Of a stretch of DNA of 14,332 nucleotides, positions 1-6,752 are shown piece after piece. Below the pieces are notes generated by a model. That model had not been told where the DNA came from, did not search any database, and worked only from the letters and a program-made list of their open reading frames with translations. How positions within the stretch are numbered: position 1 is the first letter of the stretch; every line of letters begins with the position of its first letter. This stretch comes from Dehalococcoidia bacterium (GTDB lineage Bacteria > Chloroflexota > Dehalococcoidia > GIF9 > AB-539-J10), in contig JAUWGN010000006.1 in the NCBI GenBank assembly GCA_030606385.1, positions 1 through 14,332 on the forward strand. Reading direction: 5' to 3'. A program made the position numbers and the translations under genes.

Positions 1-533
1 ATCTTGGGCTCAAGTTCATCCATTGTCTTCAGGATACGGGAATAATCCTCTTCCTTTATATCCTGTCTCGTTCCACCGATCTTCATCATGGCGTAAGATT
101 GCCGGTTCCCAGAGATTTGCTCGAAAAGATTACAAACTAACTCTCGGTATCTCCAGGCCCACATCCAAACGGTATGGTACCCGATATAGTGTCCCGCTAA
201 TCCAAACCAGAGCAGGTGACTGTGAATCCTCTCCATCTCAGCGACTATAGACCTGATATACCTTGCCCTTTCGGGGATCTCGATGTTTGCTAGGTCTTCC
301 ACGGCATTGCAGAAGGCTATAGGATGGGAGGTGGAACAAATACCGCAAATCCTCTCAACCAAGAAAATAACCTGGTCGTAGGTCTTACTTTCAGCTAATT
401 TCTCGATACTTCGATGGTTCCAGCTTGTTCTCCAATCTATATCTACAATCTTCTCCCCTTCAACTACCACACGGAAAAGCTCTGGTTCTTCCAAAAGGGG
501 ATGATAGGGACCGATAGGAATAGTAGTTCTCAT
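1..533 (-). CDS. Group 4 [NiFe]-hydrogenase large subunit (EchE/NuoD-like), 3' end cut by window edge
   Basis: This is the N-terminal 177 codons of the catalytic subunit that carries the Ni-Fe centre of a membrane-bound, energy-converting hydrogenase. The start is the ATG at 533-531, which overlaps the stop of the upstream NuoC-like gene as ATGA. Translation begins MRTTIPIGPYHPLLEEPE. The L1 nickel-binding motif ERICGICSTSHP is intact, with cysteines at residues 63 and 66. This separates it from true complex I NuoD and from Mbx/Mbs-type proteins, which lack the nickel ligands. The following segment (RYIRSIVAEMERIHSHLLW) is standard for the 49-kDa/NuoD superfamily. The L2 motif with the C-terminal Cys pair lies outside the window. 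NuoC and NuoD are separate genes, as in Ech, Mbh and Coo hydrogenases, not fused as in HycE/HyfG. Assignment to group 4 is secure; the subgroup is not resolved. Confidence 0.93.
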   Translation of the reverse strand, partial: MRTTIPIGPYHPLLEEPELFRVVVEGEKIVDIDWRTSWNHRSIEKLAESKTYDQVIFLVERICGICSTSHPIAFCNAVEDLANIEIPERARYIRSIVAEMERIHSHLLWFGLAGHYIGYHTVWMWAWRYRELVCNLFEQISGNRQSYAMMKIGGTRQDIKEEDYSRILKTMDELEPK

Positions 534-1039
534 TTCTCCCCCTTCTTGCTAATATGCTTTCTGTAAAGGCCTTGTTCCTCTTCTGTCCTGTAGGGGAATT
601 GCCCCTTATGCTCTCTTCTAAGGGGATATTCTCCTTCGGGCCAGTCATCCCCCAATATGAATCGCTTCAAATTAGGATGATTTCTGAAATTCACCCCCAA
701 GATATCGTATATTTCCCTTTCAATATATTCAGCCCCGGGTATGATTAGGGAAACTGTCTCAATTTCAGGGAAGGGCATAGGGACAAGGGTTCTTACCGAG
801 ACTATTTTGCCCAAAGCATCAAAAGAAAAGTGATAAAGCATCTCGATTCCTTGTCCAGTATCCAATGCTGTTATGGTAATAAACCTTGCACCCAGATCCC
901 CTAAGAGATACCTGACCACATCTTTAGCATCCTCTTTTCCTACCGTGACATATATCCTTCTGGGAGATTTCTCCCATAATTCCCTCATCTTGTCGGGGAA
1001 TTTCTCTTTTACCTTTTGTACCAGATTTAACTCAGCCAT
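530..1039 (-). CDS. NuoC-like (30-kDa type) subunit of group 4 hydrogenase (EchD-like)
   Basis: This 169-residue protein is homologous to the 30-kDa complex I subunit and to EchD. It is a soluble peripheral-arm subunit that scaffolds the large subunit and carries no cofactor. The family signature is near the C terminus: EREIYDILGVNFRNHPNLKR followed by DDWPEGEYPLR. The start ATG has a GAGGG ribosome-binding site a few bases upstream and lies 8 nt after the small-subunit stop. The stop overlaps the next start as ATGA, implying translational coupling with the large subunit. Its length is typical of stand-alone NuoC-like subunits of energy-converting hydrogenases. Confidence 0.92.
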   Translation of the reverse strand: MAELNLVQKVKEKFPDKMRELWEKSPRRIYVTVGKEDAKDVVRYLLGDLGARFITITALDTGQGIEMLYHFSFDALGKIVSVRTLVPMPFPEIETVSLIIPGAEYIEREIYDILGVNFRNHPNLKRFILGDDWPEGEYPLRREHKGQFPYRTEEEQGLYRKHISKKGEK

Positions 1040-1047
1040 TTTCCCTC

Positions 1048-1485
1048 TTAAAGCTTTGCCAGAGCCTTTACCACGCCAGAAATAATAGCCTCCGGTTTAG
1101 GAGGACATCCTGGTATATATACATCTACAGGGATTATTTTATCTACAGGACCAACTACGTGATAACCACCATCAAAAATGCCGCATGAGCAGGCACAAGC
1201 TCCTATAGCAACACCCATGCAGGGTTTTGCTGCCTGCTCATAAACATGTAGAAGTCTGGGAAGCGCCTGTACTGTCACTACCCCGGTGACAAGCAAGATA
1301 TCTGCGTGCCTTGGCGTTCCCACAAGTAGGATGCCAAATCTTTCCAGATCAAACCGCGGAGTCAAGGCATCCAAAATCTCGATATCGCAATTATTGCACG
1401 AACCTGTACTAAGATGGAAAACCCAGGGCGATTTCTTGAATCCCCATTTCTTTATACCACTTAACCGATGATTATTGTTGCCCAC
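1048..1485 (-). CDS. Group 4 [NiFe]-hydrogenase small subunit (EchC/NuoB-like)
   Basis: This 145-residue small subunit holds the single proximal [4Fe-4S] cluster that passes electrons to or from the Ni-Fe site. Ligand candidates are C30 and C33 (GSCNNCDIE), the cysteine in GACACSCGIF (C97), and C127 (IPGCPPKP), in the NuoB/EchC order. The CxxC-[DN]-x-E spacing is that of energy-converting hydrogenases; NuoB instead has adjacent cysteines. There are two extra cysteines, C99 and C101, beside the third ligand. Translation starts at GTG with an AGGAT motif about 9 nt upstream, two bases after the NuoH-like stop. The protein has no Tat signal, as expected for a subunit facing the cytoplasm. Confidence 0.94.
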   Translation of the reverse strand: MGNNNHRLSGIKKWGFKKSPWVFHLSTGSCNNCDIEILDALTPRFDLERFGILLVGTPRHADILLVTGVVTVQALPRLLHVYEQAAKPCMGVAIGACACSCGIFDGGYHVVGPVDKIIPVDVYIPGCPPKPEAIISGVVKALAKL

Positions 1486-1487
1486 TT

Positions 1488-2417
1488 TTATAATCCTACA
1501 GCAGCCAAAATTATCCCTAAAAGAGACAGACCAAGTACAGGTAGCCAGAACAACCTTAGCGCTTGATCAATTCGGAATCTTGGATTCACGTTCTTTACCA
1601 AAATGATGAAAACCAAAATTAACGCATACCACAAGATAGTCCATGGAGTCCACACAGTTTTGGCAAATAGCGTGAGCATAAAAATAGGAAGGGTGAATAG
1701 CAACATTGCTTTAGTCAGCTTAAAGATTGCTAAGGTCACCCCGGAATATTCGGTGTACGGACCGGCAATTAGCTCAGTCTCGGCTTCGGCTATATCAAAT
1801 GGCACAATGCCTAACTTAGCTGGCATGCAAAGCAGGGTAACAACAAATGCAATGATGCACGAAGCACCTTGCGACAGCATAGCTCCATGCGCTGCTTGAT
1901 AACCCAAGATGCCGCCTAAGGAGATTATACCGCCATTCTTCACCACCACAGTGAAGACGGCAAAGAGGAGAGCTGCCTCGTAAGCTAGCATAAGGTTCAT
2001 TTCCCGACTGGCCCCCAGTGCCCCAAAGGGGTTCCGCGAAGCTGAACCAGCAACTATCAATGCAATCGCGGGCAAATATAACAGATATATAACGACTATG
2101 AGATCGCCAACGAAACTAGCCCCAGGAAAGATATTAGCCATCCAGACTATCGTAGAAACCAGGATTACCGCAGTGAATCCAATAAACGGAGCAATAAGAA
2201 AGCTTACCCTGTTGGCACCCTCAGGAATGATGCTTTCCTTTCCCATTAGCTTTATCACATCGGCAAAAGGCTGATACCAGGGAGGTCCAACCCTCCATTG
2301 AATTCTGGCGGAAACCTTCCTATCTACCCAGGTGGAAAGAAGCCCAGCCACCACCGTGAAAGCAAAACCGGGGAATATTATAAGGTAGAAAAAGTCCATT
2401 GCCCCATGAGTAAACAT
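1488..2417 (-). CDS. NuoH-like membrane subunit of group 4 hydrogenase (EchB/HycD/MbhM-like)
   Basis: This 309-residue, very hydrophobic protein has about eight predicted transmembrane segments. It anchors the hydrogenase arm and forms the entry of the proton/ion path linking redox chemistry to pumping. Two hallmark cytoplasmic loops are present: DRKVSARIQWRVGPPWYQP followed by FADVIKLMGKE (residues about 31-62), and the acidic loop FDIAEAETELIAGPYTEYSG. The latter is diagnostic of the HycD/EchB/NuoH family and carries conserved Glu residues. The ATG directly follows the TAG of the ferredoxin gene. No NuoL/M antiporter-like subunit is in the window. If one exists it must lie beyond the left edge or elsewhere. 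Confidence 0.95.
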   Translation of the reverse strand: MFTHGAMDFFYLIIFPGFAFTVVAGLLSTWVDRKVSARIQWRVGPPWYQPFADVIKLMGKESIIPEGANRVSFLIAPFIGFTAVILVSTIVWMANIFPGASFVGDLIVVIYLLYLPAIALIVAGSASRNPFGALGASREMNLMLAYEAALLFAVFTVVVKNGGIISLGGILGYQAAHGAMLSQGASCIIAFVVTLLCMPAKLGIVPFDIAEAETELIAGPYTEYSGVTLAIFKLTKAMLLFTLPIFMLTLFAKTVWTPWTILWYALILVFIILVKNVNPRFRIDQALRLFWLPVLGLSLLGIILAAVGL

Positions 2418-2897
2418 CTACGTTCTCCTGAATACAGGATGATGTCCTTTTATGCTCTCTCCTAGTAGAATTTGTTTTTCGCCCACTTCTTCAACTTCCT
2501 CAAATGTCAGTGCCCGTGAGGGACAAGCAAGAACACAGGCGGGCTCCTTTCCCTCCTCTAGCCTGGCAGTGCAAAGGTCACATTTAGTAATAATATAAGA
2601 ACGGATATCGGGCTCAATTACCCCGAAGGGACAGGCAAGAGCGCAGGACCCACAACCAATGCACAACATGTTCATCCTTTTTATCACACCGTTATCTAGC
2701 TTCTTGATAGCATCCTTAGGACAAGCAGCCATGCAAGCAGGTTCCTGACAATGCCGACAAATGAAGGGCAAGGTAACATCCTCTCGTAATGTCCCATAGC
2801 CAATAGCAGCTCTAAATTCATTATGCGAATAGTGACAAGCCGCAGAGCAAGCTTGGCAGCCAATGCAATGGTCAATATCAACAAAGACTCTCTTCAT
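2418..2897 (-). CDS. 16-cysteine polyferredoxin electron-transfer subunit (HycB/CooF/HydN type)
   Basis: This 159-residue protein has four [4Fe-4S] motifs, 16 cysteines in all. The first is CIGCQACSAAC near the N terminus, followed by CRHC-x4-C-x3-CP, CIGCGSCALACP, and finally CDLC-x11-C-x3-CP. This is the layout of HycB, HyfA, CooF, FdnH and similar subunits that connect a molybdopterin oxidoreductase or CO dehydrogenase to a hydrogenase or membrane partner. It lies between the molybdopterin-like gene (1 nt gap) and the NuoH-like gene (0 nt gap), which fits a role joining those two modules. The ATG has AAGGA six bases upstream. There is no signal peptide, so it should be cytoplasmic. The C-terminal 20 residues are basic and carry no clusters. 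Confidence 0.93.
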   Translation of the reverse strand: MKRVFVDIDHCIGCQACSAACHYSHNEFRAAIGYGTLREDVTLPFICRHCQEPACMAACPKDAIKKLDNGVIKRMNMLCIGCGSCALACPFGVIEPDIRSYIITKCDLCTARLEEGKEPACVLACPSRALTFEEVEEVGEKQILLGESIKGHHPVFRRT

Positions 2898-2898
2898 A

Positions 2899-4701
2899 TT
2901 ATTTCCTTAGAATCCTTACCCTCTCCGGTGAAGTTTCAAGCTCACCTTCAGAATCAATATTCCACTCAAAAATACTCCGTATCTCTGCTGAATACGCAGG
3001 CACACTAGCTACCCCTAGTTGCAGCCTATCGGTTACTTGAACAGGTAGGACAATTTCTCCACTCCGCGAACTCACCAGCACTTTCTCTCCATCCTTGACT
3101 CCCATCTCTACAGCATCTCCAACGCTGAGTTTGATAAACGGGGAAGGGAATTCCTCCTTTGCCCAGCTCAAATTACGGGTAATAGAACCATCGGTAAAAT
3201 GCGCCGTGCTCTCACTAGCGATTAAAAGATAGGGGTATTCTTTATCTTCAACGGTACTTTCTTTTATTAGCTTATTAATCTTCTCTACCAATTTAGGGAT
3301 ATCAGGCTTTTCTTCACCTTGGCTTAAACCTTCTCTGCTTATAGCTTCCGCTTCTTGCTTAATTTTCCCTTGGTCTAGAGGGGTAGCAAGTTCCTGAGAA
3401 AGCTCAAAAATAATCTCCAAGTCAGATTTAGCTGCTCCCGGTGGTTCAAGCATCGGCTCTAATAGTTCTCTACGGGCATCAAAGAAATTGACGGTGCCGT
3501 TCTTCTCCAGCCAGCTAGCACAAGGAAGAACCATGTGAGCAAGCCTTTCCGTCTCTTGATTGAATAAGGAGGAAATGGTCAAGAATTCCAGTTGGTTTAA
3601 AGCTCCTTGAACTTTCGCTGAAGGATAGGAGGAGAGCAAATCCTCGCCAAAATCTATAAGGAGCTTTATCTTTCCCAAAGATATTTCTTCAACCAACTGG
3701 AGGAATTTTTTCCCTCCATTCCCAAAGCTTATATTAAAGGCACCAACAGCATTACCAAAGGTAAATAAGGGTATAAAGCTTTTATCTCCTCTAGCATTAT
3801 CCACTAGTAACTTGCAAAATCGCGCTACCAAGTTTATATCTCTCATTCCTTTAAACCCAGGGCATAGGAAAACTACCCCTTTCTCGGCATCGTTGAAGGC
3901 TCTTGCTGCTGTAGCTATTCGATTTATGCTTAGACCTGTAGCCTTAGAGATAGCCTCATCAGGAATCGCTTGTAGCTTCTCCCTTATATCTTCCCCTTTC
4001 TCAGGAGAAAAATTAAGAATAGATTTTAGGAGCCCGGTAAGCACCAATGCCTCGCTTCCAGGTCTATTCTCGAGACGGGTGTTAGCGAACCAAGCAGTAT
4101 TAGTCCGTTCAGGACCGATAACGATAATGTTATTTCCTCGTGCTTTATATTTGGCATCTATGACCCTTCCTGCTAGCACAGGATGTGTGACAAAAAGATC
4201 GCCTATGATTAAAGAGCAATTAACATTCTCCACATCCTCAATGTTTCCAGAGGAAAAAATACCAGCGCACAACAGTTCCCAATCATTCGGAGGGAAACTG
4301 CAAACAAAGCTATCTGTACCAATGACTCTCGACAGCTCTCGAGCAGCAAGAATCTCCTCATTGGTATGATTGGGATCAACTATAATTCCGATGGATTGTG
4401 AGCCATATTTGCTTTTCACCTCGTTTACCTTAGCAGCTAAGGAATGCAAACACTCATCCCAGGAGGCTTCCCTGAATTTTCCATTCTCTTTAATGCGGGG
4501 AGTAATAAGCCTCCGCGGATGATTGAGCAATTCTATGGCATAAAGCCCTTTAGGACAGAGCCTCCCTTCATTTGTAGGGTAATCGGGACAAAACTCAGGG
4601 CTTAAAGGTACTCCCTTATCTACCTTCACAGCGAACTTACAGCCTAATGAGCAAAACAGGCAAAAACTTTCTCTTTGTTCCATTTCCTTAGCTAAGCCCA
4701 A
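2899..4701 (-). CDS. Molybdopterin oxidoreductase-like subunit (formate dehydrogenase alpha family), apparently without the catalytic Cys/Sec
   Basis: This protein has 600 residues from a TTG start, or 594 from the ATG at 4683, where the protein begins MEQRESFCLFC. The ATG leaves 8 nt after the flavoprotein stop and is equally plausible. The N terminus has an FDH-type [4Fe-4S] site, C14-x2-C17-x3-C21 plus C49 in RLCPKG, and keeps the Lys of the cluster-to-pterin path. The middle has the family region THPVLAGRVIDAKYK. Later come LPCASWLEKNGTVN (about 392-405) and a C-terminal dinucleotide-binding domain with HFTDGSITRN and VKDGEKVLVSSRSGEI. Where FDH-H has Sec140-His141, after the IGT element, this protein reads IGTDSFVCSFPPND with no Cys-His or Sec-His pair. 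It is also shorter than FDH-H (715 residues). It may not oxidise formate and could act like NuoG. No Tat signal is present. Confidence 0.85.
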   Translation of the reverse strand: MGLAKEMEQRESFCLFCSLGCKFAVKVDKGVPLSPEFCPDYPTNEGRLCPKGLYAIELLNHPRRLITPRIKENGKFREASWDECLHSLAAKVNEVKSKYGSQSIGIIVDPNHTNEEILAARELSRVIGTDSFVCSFPPNDWELLCAGIFSSGNIEDVENVNCSLIIGDLFVTHPVLAGRVIDAKYKARGNNIIVIGPERTNTAWFANTRLENRPGSEALVLTGLLKSILNFSPEKGEDIREKLQAIPDEAISKATGLSINRIATAARAFNDAEKGVVFLCPGFKGMRDINLVARFCKLLVDNARGDKSFIPLFTFGNAVGAFNISFGNGGKKFLQLVEEISLGKIKLLIDFGEDLLSSYPSAKVQGALNQLEFLTISSLFNQETERLAHMVLPCASWLEKNGTVNFFDARRELLEPMLEPPGAAKSDLEIIFELSQELATPLDQGKIKQEAEAISREGLSQGEEKPDIPKLVEKINKLIKESTVEDKEYPYLLIASESTAHFTDGSITRNLSWAKEEFPSPFIKLSVGDAVEMGVKDGEKVLVSSRSGEIVLPVQVTDRLQLGVASVPAYSAEIRSIFEWNIDSEGELETSPERVRILRK

Positions 4702-5516
4702 ACGTCAGGGAAATCCTTAATTTTATCGTAAGATAAATCAGCCCCGTCTTTACAGACATATAAATTTCCTATCCTGCAATGGCCACACAAGCCCATGCCA
4801 CAGCTCATGTTCTTTTCAAGGGAGAAGAACATATGCTCTTCAGCAAAGCCCATCTTCAAAAGAACGGGCACCATAAATCGCAGCATTATTGGAGGGCCAC
4901 AGCCTATAGAAAAGGCGTTTTTAACATCTTGGATATCCTCTGGCTTCATAATAGTGGTAACAACTCCTACATTGTGTGTCCAAGTTTCATCGGCAATATC
5001 TACAGTGTAAACAACGTCTACTCTGGGGTCTGTCTCCCATGATTTACAAAGCTCTTTATACATTCTAAGTTCAGGATTGCGTGCTCCGTAGCGCAGAATG
5101 ATGCGTTTATATTGCTCAGCTTCGTGAAGGAGGGCAAGCATTAGTGCCCTCATGGGTGCCATTCCAACACCACCACCAACCACGTATACCTCGTTACCTT
5201 TGAATCTTTCCAATGGATATCCATGCCCGAAGGGACCACGAACCCCCACCATATCTCCGGGTTTCATCCCGTGTAGCGCTGAAGTAACTTTTCCTCCAGG
5301 TTGTCTTAATACAGTGACCTCGACTCTTTCCGTCTCAAAACAAGAGGATGAAGGAGTGAAGGGTGATTCCCCCACCCCTGGCACGGTAAGCATAATAAAC
5401 TGCCCCGGGCTAAACTTTAAAGGCTCTTCAGGCTTTAACACAAAAGTCTTGATAATGGGATTTTCTACAATTACATCCTTAATCACCGCCTCTATGGGCA
5501 CATACGGGTTCTCCAC
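4692..5516 (-). CDS. FAD/NAD(P)H-binding reductase subunit, sulfhydrogenase gamma / AsrB type
   Basis: This 274-residue member of the ferredoxin-NADP reductase superfamily is of the HydG (sulfhydrogenase gamma)/AsrB kind. It contains an N-terminal FAD barrel (FSPGQFIMLTVPGVGESPFTPSS), an NAD(P) Rossmann fold with VYVVGGGVGMAPMRAL, and IGCGPPIMLR. A C-terminal cysteine set, C239-x4-C244-x2-C247-x8-C256 (CGMGLCGHC...C), should bind a [2Fe-2S] cluster. It would exchange hydride with NAD(P)H and pass single electrons to its usual partner, the HydB/AsrA-type ferredoxin encoded three genes upstream. The start is GTG at 5516 with AGGAG about 7 nt upstream. Its 3' end overlaps the next gene if that gene starts at TTG. 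Preference for NADH or NADPH cannot be read here. Confidence 0.92.
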   Translation of the reverse strand: MENPYVPIEAVIKDVIVENPIIKTFVLKPEEPLKFSPGQFIMLTVPGVGESPFTPSSSCFETERVEVTVLRQPGGKVTSALHGMKPGDMVGVRGPFGHGYPLERFKGNEVYVVGGGVGMAPMRALMLALLHEAEQYKRIILRYGARNPELRMYKELCKSWETDPRVDVVYTVDIADETWTHNVGVVTTIMKPEDIQDVKNAFSIGCGPPIMLRFMVPVLLKMGFAEEHMFFSLEKNMSCGMGLCGHCRIGNLYVCKDGADLSYDKIKDFPDVWA

Positions 5517-5567
5517 TTTTTAGCTCCTAACTTACTACCTTTGGTCACCCATGAATCAGCAAACCTA

Positions 5568-5780
5568 CTACAATATCATACCGGCACTGGCCTCGCTTAA
5601 TACCTGACAAGCAGCCTCTGTAATGTGGTTACTAGGCGGTGAGGCCGTAAGCGCAGGGTGAGTACCCGTAGGCAAGATAGCCAGTTCCTCAATCCCCATT
5701 CCACTCACTATGGCAGCAGCCATGAGATTTGCTATTCCAGCAGCGCTACCACCAACAATTGCAAAGTCATACTGCTTCAT
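5568..5780 (-). CDS. 70-aa in-frame internally deleted remnant of a pyridine nucleotide-disulfide oxidoreductase
   Basis: This short ORF joins the two ends of a flavin disulfide reductase. Residues 1-16 (MKQYDFAIVGGSAAGI) are the N-terminal FAD-binding beta-strand and glycine loop. Residues about 17-50 (ANLMAAAIVSGMGIEELA then GTHPALTASP) match the C-terminal dimerisation-domain end seen in dihydrolipoamide dehydrogenase-like enzymes. The roughly 350-400 residues between them, including the redox-active Cys pair and NAD domain, are absent, but the frame is kept. An ATG and a TAG stop are present and the spacing from neighbours is 18 and 51 nt, so it may be translated as a vestige. A catalytic role is not credible. 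A small protein of new function is possible but unsupported. Confidence 0.6.
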   Translation of the reverse strand: MKQYDFAIVGGSAAGIANLMAAAIVSGMGIEELAILPTGTHPALTASPPSNHITEAACQVLSEASAGMIL

Positions 5781-5798
5781 CTTAGATACTTCTTTTCA

Positions 5799-6665
5799 TT
5801 ATGCCTGATTGCAGTCACTAGCGGCCTGGGATTCGTAGAAAGCCTGTACCAGTGCCTGGCGGGTTTGCACAAGTCGGTCACTAACGATACACGCGATCCT
5901 TTCCATGACTTTACTGCATATACGAGGATTCACGCTGCATATTCCTCTCAAGTCGTTACCCCTAGCAACGAAAACCCTCGTCTTTTCTGCGGCTTTAACC
6001 GTAGCGGTATAGCGGTGTGGTGATATCATTGCAGACCAGCCAAATAGCTGATTTTTTGTGATAGTGCCAATTACCATTGGCCGATTAGGTATGGGTTCAA
6101 TTATAGCCTGCACCCGGCCTTCATCAACCATGAAGATTTCTGTACTCTCATCGTTTTCCCTAAAGATGGTGTCCCCTTTGCGATAGACTCTAGTTTCGCA
6201 AGCCAAGGATACTAGCGCAACCTCGTCGATGGTCAAGCTATTAAACAACTCGGTCTCCCTCAGTCTTTCTATGGTAACGATGTACTGCATGACTACATCG
6301 CATATATGTGAATAGGTATCGCATAACTTTCTTAACTTATCGCCTTTAATGGCGAAGGCTCTCACCTTTTCTAAGGTTTTAGCCGTAGAGGTATAGCGGT
6401 ACGGTGACACTATTGCTGCCCAGCCAAATAGGGAATTCCTAGTTCTAGTGCCAACTACTATTGGCTGGTCAGAGGTAGCCTGGATTATACAGTTCACTAT
6501 GCCTTCATCCACCACATAGATTTCCTTTCCTTCATCGCCCTCCTTGAAGATAATGCTACCCGCCTCATAGGTTTTAACTTCACAAATTTGAGACATTGCT
6601 TCAAGCTCATCAGTGGTCAGGTCGCGGAATACCTCTATTTCTTCTAACCTTTGTACATCTATCAT
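5799..6665 (-). CDS. Tandem cyclic-nucleotide-binding-fold protein without a DNA-binding domain
   Basis: This 288-residue protein is made of two Crp-like sensor domains, about residues 8-130 and 136-258, offset by 128 residues and clearly duplicated. VVDEG/MVDEG, LFGWAAIVSPYRYT/LFGWSAMISPHRYT and the flanking helices recur, and the duplication is visible in the DNA (near 5998-6055 and 6382-6438). There is no helix-turn-helix, transmembrane segment or enzyme domain. The cassette that in CRP reads FGE-x-A...R reads FGW-[AS]-A...R in both copies. The ribose-binding Glu is therefore Trp and classical cAMP binding is doubtful; the Arg remains. The start ATG follows a strong GGGAGGTG site with 5 nt spacing. 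Its position inside a redox operon suggests a regulatory or structural partner of the HydB/HydG-like subunits. The ligand is unknown. Confidence 0.88.
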   Translation of the reverse strand: MIDVQRLEEIEVFRDLTTDELEAMSQICEVKTYEAGSIIFKEGDEGKEIYVVDEGIVNCIIQATSDQPIVVGTRTRNSLFGWAAIVSPYRYTSTAKTLEKVRAFAIKGDKLRKLCDTYSHICDVVMQYIVTIERLRETELFNSLTIDEVALVSLACETRVYRKGDTIFRENDESTEIFMVDEGRVQAIIEPIPNRPMVIGTITKNQLFGWSAMISPHRYTATVKAAEKTRVFVARGNDLRGICSVNPRICSKVMERIACIVSDRLVQTRQALVQAFYESQAASDCNQA

Positions 6666-6670
6666 CCTAG

Positions 6671-6678
6671 CACCTCCC
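6671..6678 (-). promoter_or_regulatory. Strong ribosome-binding site for the tandem cNMP-fold gene
   Basis: The transcribed strand reads GGGAGGTG, five bases before the ATG at 6665. It fixes this start and makes the gene one of the best-initiated in the operon. Confidence 0.75.
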
Positions 6679-6715
6679 TAACTTCGATTTTTCCAGCTAT
6701 ATTCTTCCCCTTACA

Positions 6716-6752
6716 TCTCCTTTTTGGAGAGTATCCCCTTGTAAAGATACTC
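6716..6752 (-). repeat. Two overlapping inverted repeats between the HydB-like and cNMP-fold genes
   Basis: Plus-strand TCTCC (6716-6720), five T, then GGAGA (6726-6730) forms one 5-bp stem. GAGTATC (6729-6735), a 10-nt loop, then GATACTC (6746-6752) forms a perfect 7-bp stem. The two share bases 6729-6730, so in RNA they would partly compete. The second starts inside the HydB-like stop codon. No U-run follows on the transcribed strand, so this is not a standard intrinsic terminator. It may be an mRNA processing or stability element, or chance. Confidence 0.4.

Noticed and set aside
23..250. Small plus-strand open frame at the left edge
   Set aside because: It overlaps the hydrogenase large-subunit gene on the other strand, which carries the nickel motif.
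1488..2417. True respiratory complex I membrane subunit
   Set aside because: The neighbouring large subunit keeps CGIC and the small subunit has hydrogenase-type CxxC, so the core is a hydrogenase.
3812..4369. Open frame of 185 codons on the plus strand
   Set aside because: It is antisense to the molybdopterin-like gene, with low-complexity composition and no domain.
2899..4701. Naming the molybdopterin subunit formate dehydrogenase and the operon formate hydrogenlyase
   Set aside because: The Cys/Sec-His pair expected of formate dehydrogenases was not found, so formate activity is not supported.
6716..6752. Intrinsic terminator after the HydB-like gene
   Set aside because: The transcribed strand has no U-run after the stem; the nearby T-run is on the other strand and lies between the arms of the first stem.
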